Assembly (NCBI GenBank): GCA_901472455.1
Contig: LR590464.1
Location: 3,658,001-3,722,000 of the forward strand
Source: Leclercia adecarboxylata
Lineage (GTDB): Bacteria > Pseudomonadota > Gammaproteobacteria > Enterobacterales > Enterobacteriaceae
DNA length: 64,000 bases
Direction of reading: 5' to 3'
Under the pieces are notes generated by a model. It saw only the letters and a list, made by a program, of their open reading frames with translations. It was not told where the DNA came from and made no database searches. Below, piece after piece: positions 45,258-55,498 of this stretch; the first letter of the stretch is position 1, and each line of letters begins with the position of its first letter. The translations under genes and the position numbers were made by a program.

Positions 45258-45723
45258 CAGAAGAGAGCATTTCGACACGAAGCTGATCGGGGGGCAATCC
45301 AACACTGAGGATCACAGGCTGCCACTCTTCACGGACAACAAGCCTGGATGAAAAGCCGCGGGCAAGTAAAAATCCCCCCACGCCACCCAGAGCTGCCCCG
45401 CACATTGCGGCAAGATCGGTACTGAACATAACCTGGAAGACGCCCCCCAGGGTAAACAGCCCCACCAGCGGCGAGAGGTAGACCAGCATGGCAGAACCAA
45501 GCAGGCTGCCTTCAGCGATCCCTAACTCGACTTTTTGTCCTGCAACCAGCGGCTCTTCGCTGGGTACACTAATGGTGTGTGACGTTTGCGGCCCGAGTTT
45601 ATTCAGCACCCGGCTTCCGCAGCCGGCGCGGGAGGCGCAGCTGTTACAGGATGCTTTGACGTCACAGCTAACCAGCGCGATGCCATCCTGCCATGAAACG
45701 ACAGTTGCCCACTCTTTGATCAT
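45247..45723 (-). CDS. rseC: SoxR-reducing system protein RseC
   Basis: An inner-membrane protein, fourth gene of the rpoE operon, that takes part in reducing SoxR with the Rsx complex. The cysteine cluster CDVKASCNSCASRAGC is near the N-terminus, and two hydrophobic helices follow (MLVYLSPLVGLFTLGGVF and the next). It has 158 residues, one fewer than E. coli. It overlaps rseB by four bases. Confidence 0.92.
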   Translation of the reverse strand: MIKEWATVVSWQDGIALVSCDVKASCNSCASRAGCGSRVLNKLGPQTSHTISVPSEEPLVAGQKVELGIAEGSLLGSAMLVYLSPLVGLFTLGGVFQVMFSTDLAAMCGAALGGVGGFLLARGFSSRLVVREEWQPVILSVGLPPDQLRVEMLSSEAR

Positions 45724-46673
45724 GGTGCGGCCCTGAATTTAATGCTGTCGGCGATGCGTTTAGCCGTTTGTGGCGGTAGCTCACCCACGACGGTGATCTC
45801 GGCGTTATCACGCACGGTGGTACTCACAGTTCGGCGTCCGGTGCGCAGCATCTGATCGGCGCTGACCGCTGTTGCCCGGTTGACGTTAACCGAGAAGCTG
45901 AACAGACCGTCGGAGTAAAGACGGGATTCAACCGCAGTATCAATCGTCGGTAGCTGACGTCGACTGCTGGAGACTTCACTAAAGCCCTGAGGGATCCAGT
46001 TTGGTGCCCAGTTGAAGCTGACAGGGTCGCCTGCCGGTACAGAAAGCAGCGGCGGCAGGTTGGCTTTTGCCAGATTCTGCATGCTGTTGCCAACCTGATC
46101 GTTAATGGTGAAGGCGATCACCCGGAACTGTTCCAGCGTCTCGCCATCCCGATCCAGCAGATCGACACGCATAGGCAGCCTGGTCTCAGCATCCATCCAC
46201 ACGATATAGCTGTAACGCGTTCCGTCTCTGGCGACCACGCGCAGCACTTCACAGAGCCGGTCAGCAATGCGGGTACGCCCTACGGAGATAAAGTCGTAGT
46301 AAGGAGCAAGCCGTTTGAAATCGGTATAGATGAGCGAAGGCAGCGAATCAACGATGTAATCGCCGTTCAGCGTAAAGGGTTCAAGACCCGGCTCAAAATA
46401 GCTGATTTCGTTGCCACGCTGCACAACTTCGCGGCGCGGACCATCCATCTGCAATAGCTGGGCAAGCGGCTGTTTATCAAGACGGGCATGGCGATAGCGT
46501 AACGACTCTACACCTTGCTTATTAATGCTGATAAAAGACAGCTCGTAGTTGAGTGACTGGCTGGCCTGGTTCATTTGCTGTAACAACGCCCCGGACGATA
46601 CATCAGCCGAGGCGTTGACAGTGAAGAACAGGCTACCCGCCATCAGAGACATGGCGCACCAAAGTTGCTTCAT
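45720..46673 (-). CDS. rseB: Sigma-E regulator RseB
   Basis: A periplasmic protein that binds RseA and protects it from DegS until mislocalised lipopolysaccharide or porin intermediates displace it. A signal peptide (MKQLWCAMSLMAGSLFFTVNASA) precedes the MucB/RseB fold. The 317 residues match E. coli (318). The ATG overlaps the rseA stop by one base, which suggests coupled translation. The frame is intact. Confidence 0.95.
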   Translation of the reverse strand: MKQLWCAMSLMAGSLFFTVNASADVSSGALLQQMNQASQSLNYELSFISINKQGVESLRYRHARLDKQPLAQLLQMDGPRREVVQRGNEISYFEPGLEPFTLNGDYIVDSLPSLIYTDFKRLAPYYDFISVGRTRIADRLCEVLRVVARDGTRYSYIVWMDAETRLPMRVDLLDRDGETLEQFRVIAFTINDQVGNSMQNLAKANLPPLLSVPAGDPVSFNWAPNWIPQGFSEVSSSRRQLPTIDTAVESRLYSDGLFSFSVNVNRATAVSADQMLRTGRRTVSTTVRDNAEITVVGELPPQTAKRIADSIKFRAAP

Positions 46674-47323
46674 TACTGCGATTGCGTTCCTAAAGTTTGG
46701 TTTCCAGGCACTTGCACAGCAGCCTGCTGGGTTTGTGCTTGCTCAAACTGAAGTTGTTCGGAATGCAGACGGCGCTGCAATTCGTAGTCCTGCAACATCG
46801 CATTGATGCGACGGCGTTGCTCTTGTACCTGCTGCTGCTGACCGGCGCCTGCCGATGCATCAGAAGGAATACCCAGGCTTACCGGGCTGGCTTTGCCCAT
46901 CATCGGCAGCGTGTTAAACACTGGCGCTTCTGGTTGCTGGTTGACTTCAGATTGATTGTTATACTGCTGGACGCCAACAATAACTGCAAGCGATACGCAC
47001 GCAGCGACGCCCATTTGCGTCAGTTGACTTGCCCAGGGACGCACTTTGTTCCAGAAAGGCATCTTCTGCCACTGGTGCGGTGCCGGTTGGGCTTCAGGAA
47101 TCAGCGGAGTGGCTTGAGAAACAGGTTCATTCTCGATGGCAGCCATTACGCGAGCTGAGATATCGAAATGGAGAACGTCACTGGTATCACCGCGCAGGGT
47201 ATCGCGGATGAGATGATAACTCTCCCAGGTTTTTTGCATCTCAGGAGAGCGAGAAAGCTCATTAAGCATCTCACTGTCCAGCGTTTCACCATCCATTAAA
47301 GCGGAAAGTTGTTCTTTCTGCAT
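46673..47323 (-). CDS. rseA: Anti-sigma-E factor RseA
   Basis: A single-pass inner-membrane protein that holds sigma-E inactive until DegS and RseP cleave it under envelope stress. The N-terminal cytoplasmic domain (MQKEQLSALMDGE) binds RpoE, a membrane helix lies near residue 105 (LTQMGVAACVSLAVIVGVQQ), and the periplasmic part is Gln-rich. The 216 residues equal E. coli. It follows rpoE by 31 bp. Confidence 0.95.
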   Translation of the reverse strand: MQKEQLSALMDGETLDSEMLNELSRSPEMQKTWESYHLIRDTLRGDTSDVLHFDISARVMAAIENEPVSQATPLIPEAQPAPHQWQKMPFWNKVRPWASQLTQMGVAACVSLAVIVGVQQYNNQSEVNQQPEAPVFNTLPMMGKASPVSLGIPSDASAGAGQQQQVQEQRRRINAMLQDYELQRRLHSEQLQFEQAQTQQAAVQVPGNQTLGTQSQ

Positions 47324-47354
47324 GCCTAATACCTTTTCCAGTATCCCGCTATCG

Positions 47355-47930
47355 TCAACGCCTGATTAGCGGTTGAACTTTATTATCAATAGCTTCTCGC
47401 GCACGAAAAATTCGTGAGCGAACCGTACCGACCGGGCAATCCATGATAGCGGCTATCTCTTCATAGCTCAGGCCATCTAACTCCCGCAACGTAATTGCCA
47501 TGCGTAAATCTTCCGGGAGCGACTCGATGGTGCGAAAAACTATTTGTCTCAGTTCTTCTGACAACATTAAGTTCTCAGGGTTCGAAATTTCTTTTAACGC
47601 ACCGCCGCTTTCAAAGTTTTCTGCGTCAATGGCGTCAACATCGCTTGAAGGCGGACGGCGGCCCTGAGCGACGAGGTAGTTCTTGGCGGTATTGACAGCA
47701 ATACGATACAGCCAGGTATAAAAAGCACTATCTCCCCGGAAAGATTCCAGCGCGCGATAGGCCTTGATAAAAGATTCTTGTACGACATCAGGGACATCGC
47801 CTGACGGTACATAACGGGACACCAGACTCGCCACTTTATGCTGGTAGCGCACCACCAGTAAGTTAAAGGCTTTCTGATCTCCCTTCTGGACCCGTTCAAC
47901 CAGAATCTGGTCCGTTAACTGCTCGCTCAT
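47355..47930 (-). CDS. rpoE: Extracytoplasmic stress sigma factor RpoE
   Basis: Sigma-E directs transcription of envelope-repair genes. Region 2 (SRYVPSGDVPDVVQESFIKA) and region 4 (LRELDGLSYEEIAAIMDCPV) are evident. The 191 residues equal E. coli. ATG at 47930 (MSEQLTDQ) was preferred to an in-frame GTG 33 bp upstream. A sigma-E promoter and a small overlapping leader frame lie upstream. Confidence 0.97.
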   Translation of the reverse strand: MSEQLTDQILVERVQKGDQKAFNLLVVRYQHKVASLVSRYVPSGDVPDVVQESFIKAYRALESFRGDSAFYTWLYRIAVNTAKNYLVAQGRRPPSSDVDAIDAENFESGGALKEISNPENLMLSEELRQIVFRTIESLPEDLRMAITLRELDGLSYEEIAAIMDCPVGTVRSRIFRAREAIDNKVQPLIRR

Positions 47931-48031
47931 CCGAGGTAATGTCTCCCCAAACCTAAAATCCACGCGTTATCGAAACGCCACTCCAAACACTGCACTGTGA
48001 GCAAGCAGTTGCTTTGAGGGTCTTTTTTCAA
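47927..48031 (-). CDS. rseD: Putative RseD-type leader peptide overlapping the rpoE start
   Basis: In the frame offset from rpoE a small reading frame ends VQCLEWRFDNAWILGLGRHYLG, and its TGA overlaps the rpoE ATG (ATGA), the arrangement of the E. coli RseD leader whose translation couples to rpoE. An in-frame stop lies just upstream, so the longest form here starts at a TTG (48031) and has 34 codons; later TTG or GTG starts are possible. The E. coli leader is longer. A base error in the nearby T/A runs could hide a true upstream start. Confidence 0.45.
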   Translation of the reverse strand: MKKDPQSNCLLTVQCLEWRFDNAWILGLGRHYLG

Positions 48032-48039
48032 AAAGTTCC
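48013..48039 (-). promoter_or_regulatory. Sigma-E promoter of rpoE
   Basis: The minus strand reads GGAACTT, 15 bp, TCAAA, a near-consensus sigma-E promoter about 85 bp before the rpoE ATG, so rpoE is autoregulated. The gap 47931-48350 also holds the nadB control site; nothing else was recognised in it. Confidence 0.8.
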
Positions 48040-48326
48040 GTCACGCCTTTGTTTTTGTTAATCGTGTCGTAGACTGTTCATTTTCTCTCATTATAAGTCT
48101 GATACCGAAACGCACCCAGTTTCTGATAAGAATTGGCATTTACCGCTTGCAGGGTACCGCAAGACTGGCTTTATTTCACCACAAAATCTGAAGCTAACGA
48201 TCTGCTTCGCAAAATATTTCTGCTCTTTTTGTGCCTGCTTGCTCCTGGCGTGCTGTTTAGTCATTGCAACTGACCTTAAAAAAAACGTGCGATTCCTCGC
48301 ATTCGGGTGCTATGCTGGCCAAACAC

Positions 48327-48344
48327 TGTTTAGTAAATTAAACA
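48327..48344 (+). promoter_or_regulatory. NadR operator of nadB
   Basis: TGTTTA-GTAAAT-TAAACA matches the NadR consensus (TGTTTA-N6-TAAACA) perfectly, seven bases before the nadB ATG. A -10-like TATGCT lies just upstream. NAD-bound NadR should repress nadB. Confidence 0.9.
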
Positions 48345-48350
48345 CACATC

Positions 48351-49970
48351 ATGAACGCAATGACTGACCTCTCCTGTGACGTACTGATTATCGGCAGCGG
48401 TGCCGCTGGCCTTTCACTGGCGCTGCGACTCGCCTCACACCAGCAAGTGATTGTTCTCAGCAAGGGTCCCATCAATGAAGGCTCCACCTTCTATGCACAG
48501 GGCGGGATTGCCGCTGTGTTTGATGAAACGGACAGTATCGACTCCCACGTAGAAGATACCCTGATTGCCGGTGGCGGTATCGTGGATAAGCACGCCGCTG
48601 AGTTTGTCGCCAGTAATGCCCGACATTGCGTTCAGTGGCTTATCGATCAGGGTGTGTTGTTTGATACCCACGTCCAGCCCAACGGTGAAGAGAGTTATCA
48701 CCTGACGCGGGAAGGTGGTCATAGCCATCGCCGTATCCTGCACGCTGCGGACGCCACCGGTAAAGAGGTGGAAACGACACTGGTCAGCCAGGCGTTGAGC
48801 CATCCGAATATCCAGGTGCTGGAACGCAGCAATGCGGTAGACCTGATCATTTCCGACAAGATTGGTCTGCCAGGCACGCGCCGCGTCGTAGGCGCCTGGG
48901 TCTGGAACCGTAATAAAGAGACGGTAGAAACCTGCCGGGCCAAATCGGTGGTACTGGCGACAGGCGGTGCTTCCAAAGTGTACCAGTACACCACTAACCC
49001 CGATATCTCTTCAGGCGACGGGATTGCCATGGCCTGGCGTGCAGGCTGTCGTGTGGCCAATCTGGAATTTAATCAGTTCCACCCCACCGCATTATTCCAC
49101 CCGCAGGCCCGCAATTTCCTGCTGACTGAAGCCCTGCGCGGTGAAGGCGCGCATCTGAAGCGCCCGGATGGCACACGCTTTATGCCGGACTTCGACGAGC
49201 GCGGCGAGTTGGCCCCGCGTGATGTCGTGGCCCGCGCTATCGATCACGAAATGAAACGCCTGGGCGTGGATTGCATGTATCTGGATATCAGCCACAAACC
49301 CGCAGAATTTGTGCGTCAGCACTTCCCGACCATCTATGAAAAATTGTTGGGGTTAGGCATCGACATCACCAAAGAGCCGATGCCTGTGGTGCCCGCGGCC
49401 CACTATACCTGCGGTGGAGTGATGGTGGACGATCATGGCCGCACCGACGTCGACGGCCTGTATGCGATCGGCGAAGTGAGTTATACCGGCCTGCATGGTG
49501 CCAACCGTATGGCCTCTAACTCGCTGCTGGAGTGTCTGGTCTATGGCTGGTCGGCGGCAGAAGATATTACCAAGCGCATGCCTTATGCCCGTCAGGCAGA
49601 AAATCTGCCCGCCTGGGATGAAAGCCGCGTGGAAAACCCGGATGAACTGGTGGTGATCCAGCATAACTGGCACGAACTGCGCCTCTTTATGTGGGATTAC
49701 GTGGGGATTGTACGCACCACCAAGCGGCTGGAGCGCGCCCTGCGTCGCATTACCATGCTACAGCAGGAGATTGACGAGTATTACGCTCACTTCCGCGTGT
49801 CAAACAATCTGCTGGAGCTGCGTAATCTGGTTCAGGTGGCGGAGCTGATTGTGCGTTGCGCAATGATGCGTAAAGAGAGCCGCGGGCTGCATTATACGCT
49901 CGACTACCCGGAACAACTTGAGCACTCCGGGCCGTCCGTGCTCTCGCCGCTGGCTCACATAAACAGATAG
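48351..49970 (+). CDS. nadB: L-aspartate oxidase
   Basis: NadB oxidises L-aspartate to iminoaspartate, the first step of NAD synthesis. It is a flavoprotein with the dinucleotide fold [15 protein letters not shown] at the N-terminus, and the FAD/succinate-dehydrogenase-type motif [20 protein letters not shown]. Its 539 residues are one fewer than E. coli, and the frame is intact. It is divergent from rpoE and convergent with trmN, overlapping its last 16 bp. Confidence 0.96.
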   Translation: MNAMTDLSCDVLIIGSGAAGLSLALRLASHQQVIVLSKGPINEGSTFYAQGGIAAVFDETDSIDSHVEDTLIAGGGIVDKHAAEFVASNARHCVQWLIDQGVLFDTHVQPNGEESYHLTREGGHSHRRILHAADATGKEVETTLVSQALSHPNIQVLERSNAVDLIISDKIGLPGTRRVVGAWVWNRNKETVETCRAKSVVLATGGASKVYQYTTNPDISSGDGIAMAWRAGCRVANLEFNQFHPTALFHPQARNFLLTEALRGEGAHLKRPDGTRFMPDFDERGELAPRDVVARAIDHEMKRLGVDCMYLDISHKPAEFVRQHFPTIYEKLLGLGIDITKEPMPVVPAAHYTCGGVMVDDHGRTDVDGLYAIGEVSYTGLHGANRMASNSLLECLVYGWSAAEDITKRMPYARQAENLPAWDESRVENPDELVVIQHNWHELRLFMWDYVGIVRTTKRLERALRRITMLQQEIDEYYAHFRVSNNLLELRNLVQVAELIVRCAMMRKESRGLHYTLDYPEQLEHSGPSVLSPLAHINR

Positions 49971-50694
49971 AACGGGTGGGTCAGCGCCGTATAATCCTCG
50001 GAATAACGCTGATCTGGCCCGCGGATCACCAGCCTGTCGCTGAAGCACTCCTCCTTCTTTCGGCGACAGCGCCACCAGAACCCGGTGCGGTAACCTGCCG
50101 TCCGTGTCAGCAATGTCGGTGCGCAGACGTAAATACCAGCCCATTTCCAGTGCGTTATTGATTAGCGCACTGCCCGCGCTTTCCCGGTAATACCACGCAG
50201 AAAAAACCCTCTTCGGTGATCAACGCCGCCGCACAGGCTAATAGCGCACCGTGATCGAGCGAGCCGGTTGAACGAGCCTGGTCGCGCTCGGGCGTTGCGC
50301 ACCCGACGCCGGGTTCATAATAAGGAGGATTACTGACAATTAAGTCATAGCGAGCCGTTTGCTCTGGTGCCCAGGTAAGAACATCCGCACAATGGAGTGC
50401 AATGCGAGAGGCCCAGGGGGATTCAGCCACGTTTTCTGCTGCCTGTTCGGCCGCACGAGGATCCAGCTCTACCGCATCAAGCGTGGTTGACGGCTCGGTG
50501 CGCTGCGCCAGCATAAGGGCTAATAACCCGCTGCCGCTGCCAATATCAAGGATACGTTTAACGCCTGCAACCGGTGCCCATGCCCCCAGTAAAATGCCAT
50601 CGGTGCCGACTTTCATTGCACAGCGGTCGTGAGCGACAAAGAACTGCTTAAAGGTAAAACCATCGCGGCGCAGCTGCGCTTTGAGTTGAGACAT
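49955..50694 (-). CDS. trmN: tRNA1(Val) (adenine-37-N6)-methyltransferase
   Basis: The E. coli YfiC counterpart, which methylates A37 of tRNA1-Val using S-adenosylmethionine. The SAM motif is [18 protein letters not shown] and the adenine-methylase motif is SNPPYYEPG. Extra bases at 50051-50054 and 50180-50182 break the last third. Removing both gives 245 residues, as in E. coli, ending [11 protein letters not shown] at 50694 ([13 protein letters not shown]) is preferred to the longer upstream reading. Confidence 0.9.
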
Positions 50695-50826
50695 GTCAGA
50701 GCAACCTTCAAAATGAAACGGGAGTAGCATAGGGGAAAGCGTAACGACGGAAAAGGGATATCCACACAAACAGATGAAGATTGCAGCCATAACGTCTATA
50801 ATCAGCGCCCCACACAGAGGTAGAAC

Positions 50827-52151
50827 ATGACTGTAACGACTTTTTCCGAACTTGAACTCGACGAAAGCCTTCCTGGAAGCCCTCCAGAATAAAGGCTTCA
50901 CACGCCCGACTGCCATCCAGGCGGCAGCCATTCCGCCTGCGTTAGAAGGCCGCGACGTACTCGGTTCAGCGCCGACAGGCACCGGTAAAACGGCGGCATA
51001 CCTGCTGCCTGTCTTGCAGCATCTGATTGATTTCCCCCGCAAGAAATCCGGCCCACCGCGTATCCTTATCCTGACCCCAACACGTGAGTTAGCCGTTCAG
51101 GTTGCGGAGCATGCGCGTGAACTGGCCGCCAATACCCATCTGGATATTGCGACCATCACCGGTGGCGTAGCCTACATGAACCACGCCGAAGTGTTCAGTG
51201 AGAACCAGGATATCGTGGTCGCCACCACCGGGCGTTTGATGCAGTACATCAAAGAAGAAAACTTTGATTGCCGTGCTGTTGAAACGCTGATTCTGGATGA
51301 AGCGGATCGCATGCTGGAGCTGGGCTTCGCGCAGGATATTGAACACATCGCAGGCGAAACCCGCTGGCGCAAACAGACCATGCTGTTTTCTGCCACGCTT
51401 GAAGGCGATGCGATTAAAGACTTTGCTGAGCGTCTGCTTAACGATCCGGCAGAAGTTTCTGCCACGCCGTCCACGCGCGAGCGCAAAAAAATTCACCAGT
51501 GGTATTACCGTGCTGATAACTACGAGCATAAGCTCGAGTTGCTTAAACATCTGTTAAAACAAGATGACACGACCCGTACCATCGTCTTTGTACGTAAACG
51601 CGAACGCGTGCACGAACTGGCTGAACAACTTCGCGCCGCGGGCATTAACAACTGTTATCTCGAAGGTGAGATGGCGCAGATTAAACGTACCGAAGGGATT
51701 AAACGCCTGACCGAAGGTCGCGTGAATGTCTTGATTGCCACCGACGTGGCAGCGCGTGGTATCGACATTCCTGAAGTGAGCCATGTGATTAACTTCGACA
51801 TGCCGCGCAGCGGGGATGTTTACCTTCACCGTATCGGTCGTACCGGGCGTGCAGGCCTTAAAGGCACCGCGATTTCTCTGGTTGAGGCGCATGACTATCT
51901 GCTGCTGCAGAAAGTGGGTCGCTACATCGAAGAGCCGGTGAAAGCGCGCGTGATTGACGAACTGCGCCCTACTACGCGCCCCACCAAGCGAAAAAATGAC
52001 GGGTAAACCGTCGAAGAAAGTTCTCGCCAAGCGCGCAGAGAAAAAAGAGAAAGAAAAAGAGAAACCGCGTGTGAAGCAACGCCACCGTGATGCCAAAAAC
52101 ATTGGTAAACGTCGTAAGCCAAGTGGCAGTGAACCTGCTTCACAGAAATAA
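50827..52151 (+). CDS. srmB: DEAD-box RNA helicase SrmB
   Basis: SrmB acts early in large-subunit assembly. It has the Q motif region GFTRPTAIQ, Walker [13 protein letters not shown] (ILDEADRML), SAT, and the helicase C domain with [10 protein letters not shown], then a basic tail. Two extra bases break it: 50872-50873 near the start (SLLEAL) and about 51976-51984 before the tail. Corrected length is 440 residues (E. coli 444). A terminator follows. Confidence 0.93.
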
Positions 52152-52160
52152 GCGTAAAAA

Positions 52161-52188
52161 AACGCCGGGGTTAACCCGGCGTTTTTGT
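52161..52188. terminator. Terminator between srmB and grcA
   Basis: AACGCCGGG-GTTAA-CCCGGCGTT with an A run before and T's after, so it can work in both directions for these convergent genes. Confidence 0.88.
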
Positions 52189-52207
52189 ATCTATTCGCTG
52201 GCAGCAA

Positions 52208-52591
52208 TTACAGGCTGGCGGTGAAGGTACGCGCAATGACGTCACGCTGCTGTTCTGCAGTCAGTGAGTTAAAGCGAACGGCATAACCAGATACACGAAT
52301 GGTCAGCTGTGGATATTTTTCAGGATGCTTAACGGCATCTTCCAGTGTTTCGCGACGCAGCACGTTAACGTTCAGATGCTGACCGCCTTCAACGCGCACT
52401 TCCGGTTTGATTTCCATTGGGATTTCGCGGTACTCAATCTCACCCAGTTTATTAACCGGAACAACTTCATCTTCTGCAAAGCCTGCTTTTGCACATACGC
52501 AGCGCGCTTCGCCTTTTTCGCTGTCCAGCAGCCAGAAAGAGTTCAGCAGGTCGTCGTTTGCAGCTTTAGTAATCTGGATACCAGTAATCAT
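52208..52591 (-). CDS. grcA: Autonomous glycyl radical cofactor GrcA
   Basis: GrcA replaces the damaged C-terminal radical segment of pyruvate formate-lyase under oxygen or acid stress. The 127-residue protein matches PFL's C-terminus and keeps the radical glycine in RVSGYAVRF (about 102). Its length equals E. coli. The 313-bp gap upstream (52592-52904) holds an FNR site, in line with anaerobic induction, and nothing else that I recognise except the promoter area of ung. Confidence 0.95.
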   Translation of the reverse strand: MITGIQITKAANDDLLNSFWLLDSEKGEARCVCAKAGFAEDEVVPVNKLGEIEYREIPMEIKPEVRVEGGQHLNVNVLRRETLEDAVKHPEKYPQLTIRVSGYAVRFNSLTAEQQRDVIARTFTASL

Positions 52592-52699
52592 GTAATGTCT
52601 CCCTTAAACTACACTATTGGGTGTTGCCCATTGTTTAGGGCAATTGGTAAAACCATTGTTGCTTGAGTGTATATATATCAGTCAAACCCTCGTCATTCA

Positions 52700-52713
52700 T
52701 TGACGTAAATCAA
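52700..52713 (-). promoter_or_regulatory. FNR site upstream of grcA
   Basis: The minus strand reads TTGATTTACGTCAA, matching TTGAT-N4-ATCAA at all but one base, about 110 bp before the grcA ATG. A TTGAT half-site further upstream (within TATATCAATT, about 52760-52770) may be the second FNR site known in E. coli. Confidence 0.75.
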
Positions 52714-52904
52714 TAAAAACCACATCGACAGAAGGGCTATCAGGGAAGATTATTGTTTTATATCAATTTTCCCCGAATCCAGCCTTCAAAATAATTCGTA
52801 ATTTTTTAAATATTTTTCATTTAGATGCCCTTTTACCCCGGCAATTTTGCTCCCTCGTCATAACCAGTTAAGCTAGGAGCAGATAAAATTCGCAGGAGAG
52901 CGAG

Positions 52905-53594
52905 ATGACAACACCTTTAACCTGGCATGACGTACTGGCCGATGAGAAAAAACAACCTTATTTCGTCAATACGCTGAACACGGTTGCTGCCGAACGTCAG
53001 GACGGCATCACCATCTATCCGCCACAGAAAGACGTATTTAACGCCTTTCGTTTTACCGAACTGGCCGATGTCAAAGTGGTAATTCTGGGCCAGGATCCCT
53101 ATCACGGGCCGGGCCAGGCGCACGGTCTGGCCTTTTCCGTACGTCCGGGCGTTGCAACTCCCCCTTCCCTGCTGAATATGTATAAGGAGCTGGAAGCCTC
53201 GGTGCCAGGATTTACCCGCCCTGCACACGGCTATCTGGAAAGCTGGGCGCGCCAGGGCGTGCTGCTGCTGAACACGGTGCTGACGGTACGCGCCGGGCAG
53301 GCACACTCCCATGCCAGCCTGGGCTGGGAGACGTTTACGGATAAAGTTATCAGCCTGATTAACCAACATCGGGAAGGGGTTGTGTTTTTACTGTGGGGGT
53401 CGCACGCGCAGAAGAAAGGGGCGATCATTGATACCCAGCGCCATCATGTGCTGAAAGCACCGCACCCATCGCCGCTGTCAGCGCACCGCGGCTTTTTTGG
53501 CTGCAATCATTTCGTGCTGGCAAATGAGTGGCTGGAGAAACAGGGCGAAACGCCAATTAACTGGATGCCAGAGTTACCGGCTGAAAGCGAATAG
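52905..53594 (+). CDS. ung: Uracil-DNA glycosylase
   Basis: Ung removes uracil from DNA and starts base-excision repair. The water-activating loop GQDPYHGPG has Asp64, and the leucine-intercalation loop is [10 protein letters not shown]. Its 229 residues equal E. coli, and the frame is intact. It is divergent from grcA, with GGAG before the ATG, and a REP element follows. Confidence 0.96.
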   Translation: MTTPLTWHDVLADEKKQPYFVNTLNTVAAERQDGITIYPPQKDVFNAFRFTELADVKVVILGQDPYHGPGQAHGLAFSVRPGVATPPSLLNMYKELEASVPGFTRPAHGYLESWARQGVLLLNTVLTVRAGQAHSHASLGWETFTDKVISLINQHREGVVFLLWGSHAQKKGAIIDTQRHHVLKAPHPSPLSAHRGFFGCNHFVLANEWLEKQGETPINWMPELPAESE

Positions 53595-53624
53595 ACTGGA
53601 TAAACAGAGCAGATATGCAGGCCC

Positions 53625-53690
53625 GGTAAACATAGCGCCACCGGGCCTATTGCCGGGTGGCGGCTTCGCCTTACCCGGCCTACAAAAACA
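53625..53690. repeat. REP/BIME element between ung and yfiF
   Basis: GGCCCGGTAAACATAGCGCC with its mate, then GCCGGGTGGCGGCTTCGCCT and TTACCCGGCCTAC, form a typical two-REP unit between convergent genes. Confidence 0.85.
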
Positions 53691-53698
53691 GAGCGGGA

Positions 53699-54799
53699 TT
53701 ACGCTTTGTTCTGACGCCACCACTCCGCCAGCAAAACGCCGGTCGCAACGGATACGTTAAGGCTTTCGACATTGCCGGTGCCATCGATAGAGACGCTCAG
53801 ATCGGCGCTGGACAGTGCCGCATCAGACAGACCATCACGCTCCTGACCCAGCAACAGCACCATTTTACGCGGCAGCGTCGCCTTAAACAGCGGGGTGGTG
53901 CCTTTGTGGCTGGAGGTAGTCACAATGGTATAGCCCGCTTTACGGAACTGTTCAATCGCGTCCAACACGCTGTCGCCAGTGATCGGCTGAACGTGTTCCG
54001 CGCCGCCTTCCGCGGTACGGATTGCCGCACCGGATTCCAGCAAAGCCGCATCCTGCAACAGTACCCCTTTCACGCCGAAATGGGCGCAGCTGCGCATCAT
54101 CGCGCCGAGGTTGTGCGGGTTGCCCACGTCTTCCATCGCCAGTACGCAGTCATCTTCCGCTGCCTGGCTAACCCACTGCTTAACGGTCATCCCGTTACGT
54201 TTCTTAATCAGGAAGCAAACGCCACCGTGGTGTTCGGTGCCAGACGCTTTGGTAATCTCTGCATCATCTACCACGTGGTAGGCTTTGCGATTGGCGGCCA
54301 TCCAGCGCAGCGCCTCTTTGAAACGCGGCGTGACGCTCTGGATAAACCAGGCGCGCACGATGCTGTCAGGACGGCTCTGGAACAGGGCCTGACAGGCGTT
54401 CTCACCGTAGACACGCGTCTCTTCCGCGCGTTGACGGCGGATGACTTCTGGATCAATCACCGTTTTACCGGCCATGCTGCCGTGATCGACAGGGGCCTTC
54501 GACTCATCGCCCGGCGCGCGGGAAACGGTACGCCACGGGGAAGCGTCGCGGTTAAAGTCGTCGCGTTTGAAATCATCACGCTTACGGTCGTCACGTTTAC
54601 GATCGTCGCGTTTGCGGTCATCACCGCGGCTGTTTCTCTCATCGCGGGCGGGGCGACGGCCACCGTCTGCACGAGATGGCCCTGGACGCCCGCCACCTTT
54701 TCCGGTACGCGGATTTTCGGTGCGTTTATCAGAGTCATCATCACTGCGGACATACATCACTTTGACCTTGCCGCTTTTGTTTTTCAGTTCGTCGTTCAT
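53699..54799 (-). CDS. yfiF: SPOUT-family RNA methyltransferase YfiF
   Basis: A predicted TrmH/SpoU-type 2'-O-methyltransferase; its RNA target is unknown. The SPOUT domain occupies the C-terminal part, with [25 protein letters not shown] and [13 protein letters not shown] basic and acidic N-terminal tail contains about five DDRKR-like repeats (roughly residues 60-85), an expansion not seen in my recollection of E. coli YfiF. ATG at 54799 ([11 protein letters not shown]) is chosen by similarity; the result is 366 residues against 345 in E. coli. Confidence 0.9.
   Translation of the reverse strand: MNDELKNKSGKVKVMYVRSDDDSDKRTENPRTGKGGGRPGPSRADGGRRPARDERNSRGDDRKRDDRKRDDRKRDDFKRDDFNRDASPWRTVSRAPGDESKAPVDHGSMAGKTVIDPEVIRRQRAEETRVYGENACQALFQSRPDSIVRAWFIQSVTPRFKEALRWMAANRKAYHVVDDAEITKASGTEHHGGVCFLIKKRNGMTVKQWVSQAAEDDCVLAMEDVGNPHNLGAMMRSCAHFGVKGVLLQDAALLESGAAIRTAEGGAEHVQPITGDSVLDAIEQFRKAGYTIVTTSSHKGTTPLFKATLPRKMVLLLGQERDGLSDAALSSADLSVSIDGTGNVESLNVSVATGVLLAEWWRQNKA
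54552..54625 (-). repeat. 15-bp tandem repeat inside yfiF
   Basis: About five units of a 15-bp repeat (plus-strand form resembling TCGTCGCGTTTGCGG, with third-base differences) encode the [10 protein letters not shown] run. The synonymous variation means that the repeat has been there for some time, though slippage could still change its length. Confidence 0.75.
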
Positions 54800-55005
54800 G
54801 CTTTTCTCCACCAGCGCTGCGCGAAGCGCGCAGATTACCCGATGTACCCGCGCATAGCCATTACTTCGTATAAAAGCCTGTGACTATTGTTCTCATTGAA
54901 TAAAACGCATTGTTGTTTCAAACAGGGTCGCTGATAATATGTAACATATTGGAAACATAACCGGCATGTTGCCGATTTGTCCCCCTGCTCTACCTGAGGT
55001 TAGTT

Positions 55006-55425
55006 ATGAATACCGTATGTGCCAACTGCCAGGCTCTTAACCGCATTCCAGAGGAGCGAATTGATGATGGAGCAAAATGCGGACGCTGCGGTCATGAATT
55101 GTTCGATGGTGATGTCATTAATGCTACCGGTGCAACTCTGGATAAACTGCTGAAGGACGATCTGCCGGTAGTGGTCGATTTCTGGGCACCATGGTGCGGC
55201 CCATGCCGCAATTTTGCACCGATTTTTGAAGATGTCGCAGAAGAGCGTAACGGCAAAATGCGTTTTGTGAAAGTGAACACCGAAGCTGAACGTGAGCTGA
55301 GCGCACGCTTCCGCATTCGCAGTATTCCAACCATCATGATTTTCAAGAATGGTGAGGTGGTCGATATGTTGAACGGCGCAGTGCCAAAAGCCCCGTTTGA
55401 CAGCTGGCTGAACGAATCCCTCTGA
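55006..55425 (+). CDS. trxC: Thioredoxin 2
   Basis: A cytoplasmic thioredoxin with an extra zinc-binding N-terminal domain. The zinc ligands are Cys5, Cys8, Cys25 and Cys28, and the redox site is WCGPC at 63-67. Its 139 residues equal E. coli. In E. coli OxyR induces it; I did not locate a clear OxyR site here. A ribosome site (GAGG) lies upstream of the ATG. Confidence 0.96.
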   Translation: MNTVCANCQALNRIPEERIDDGAKCGRCGHELFDGDVINATGATLDKLLKDDLPVVVDFWAPWCGPCRNFAPIFEDVAEERNGKMRFVKVNTEAERELSARFRIRSIPTIMIFKNGEVVDMLNGAVPKAPFDSWLNESL

Positions 55426-55498
55426 TATTCCGGGGCACGTAACTTGTGCCCCGCTCTCGCCTCTGCGAGAATGGCGTTTTTTCTACGCTCTCCCCCCC

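Noticed and set aside
53657..54883. A 408-codon open frame antisense to yfiF
   Set aside because: It covers the REP element and the yfiF repeats, has no ribosome site and no known domain.
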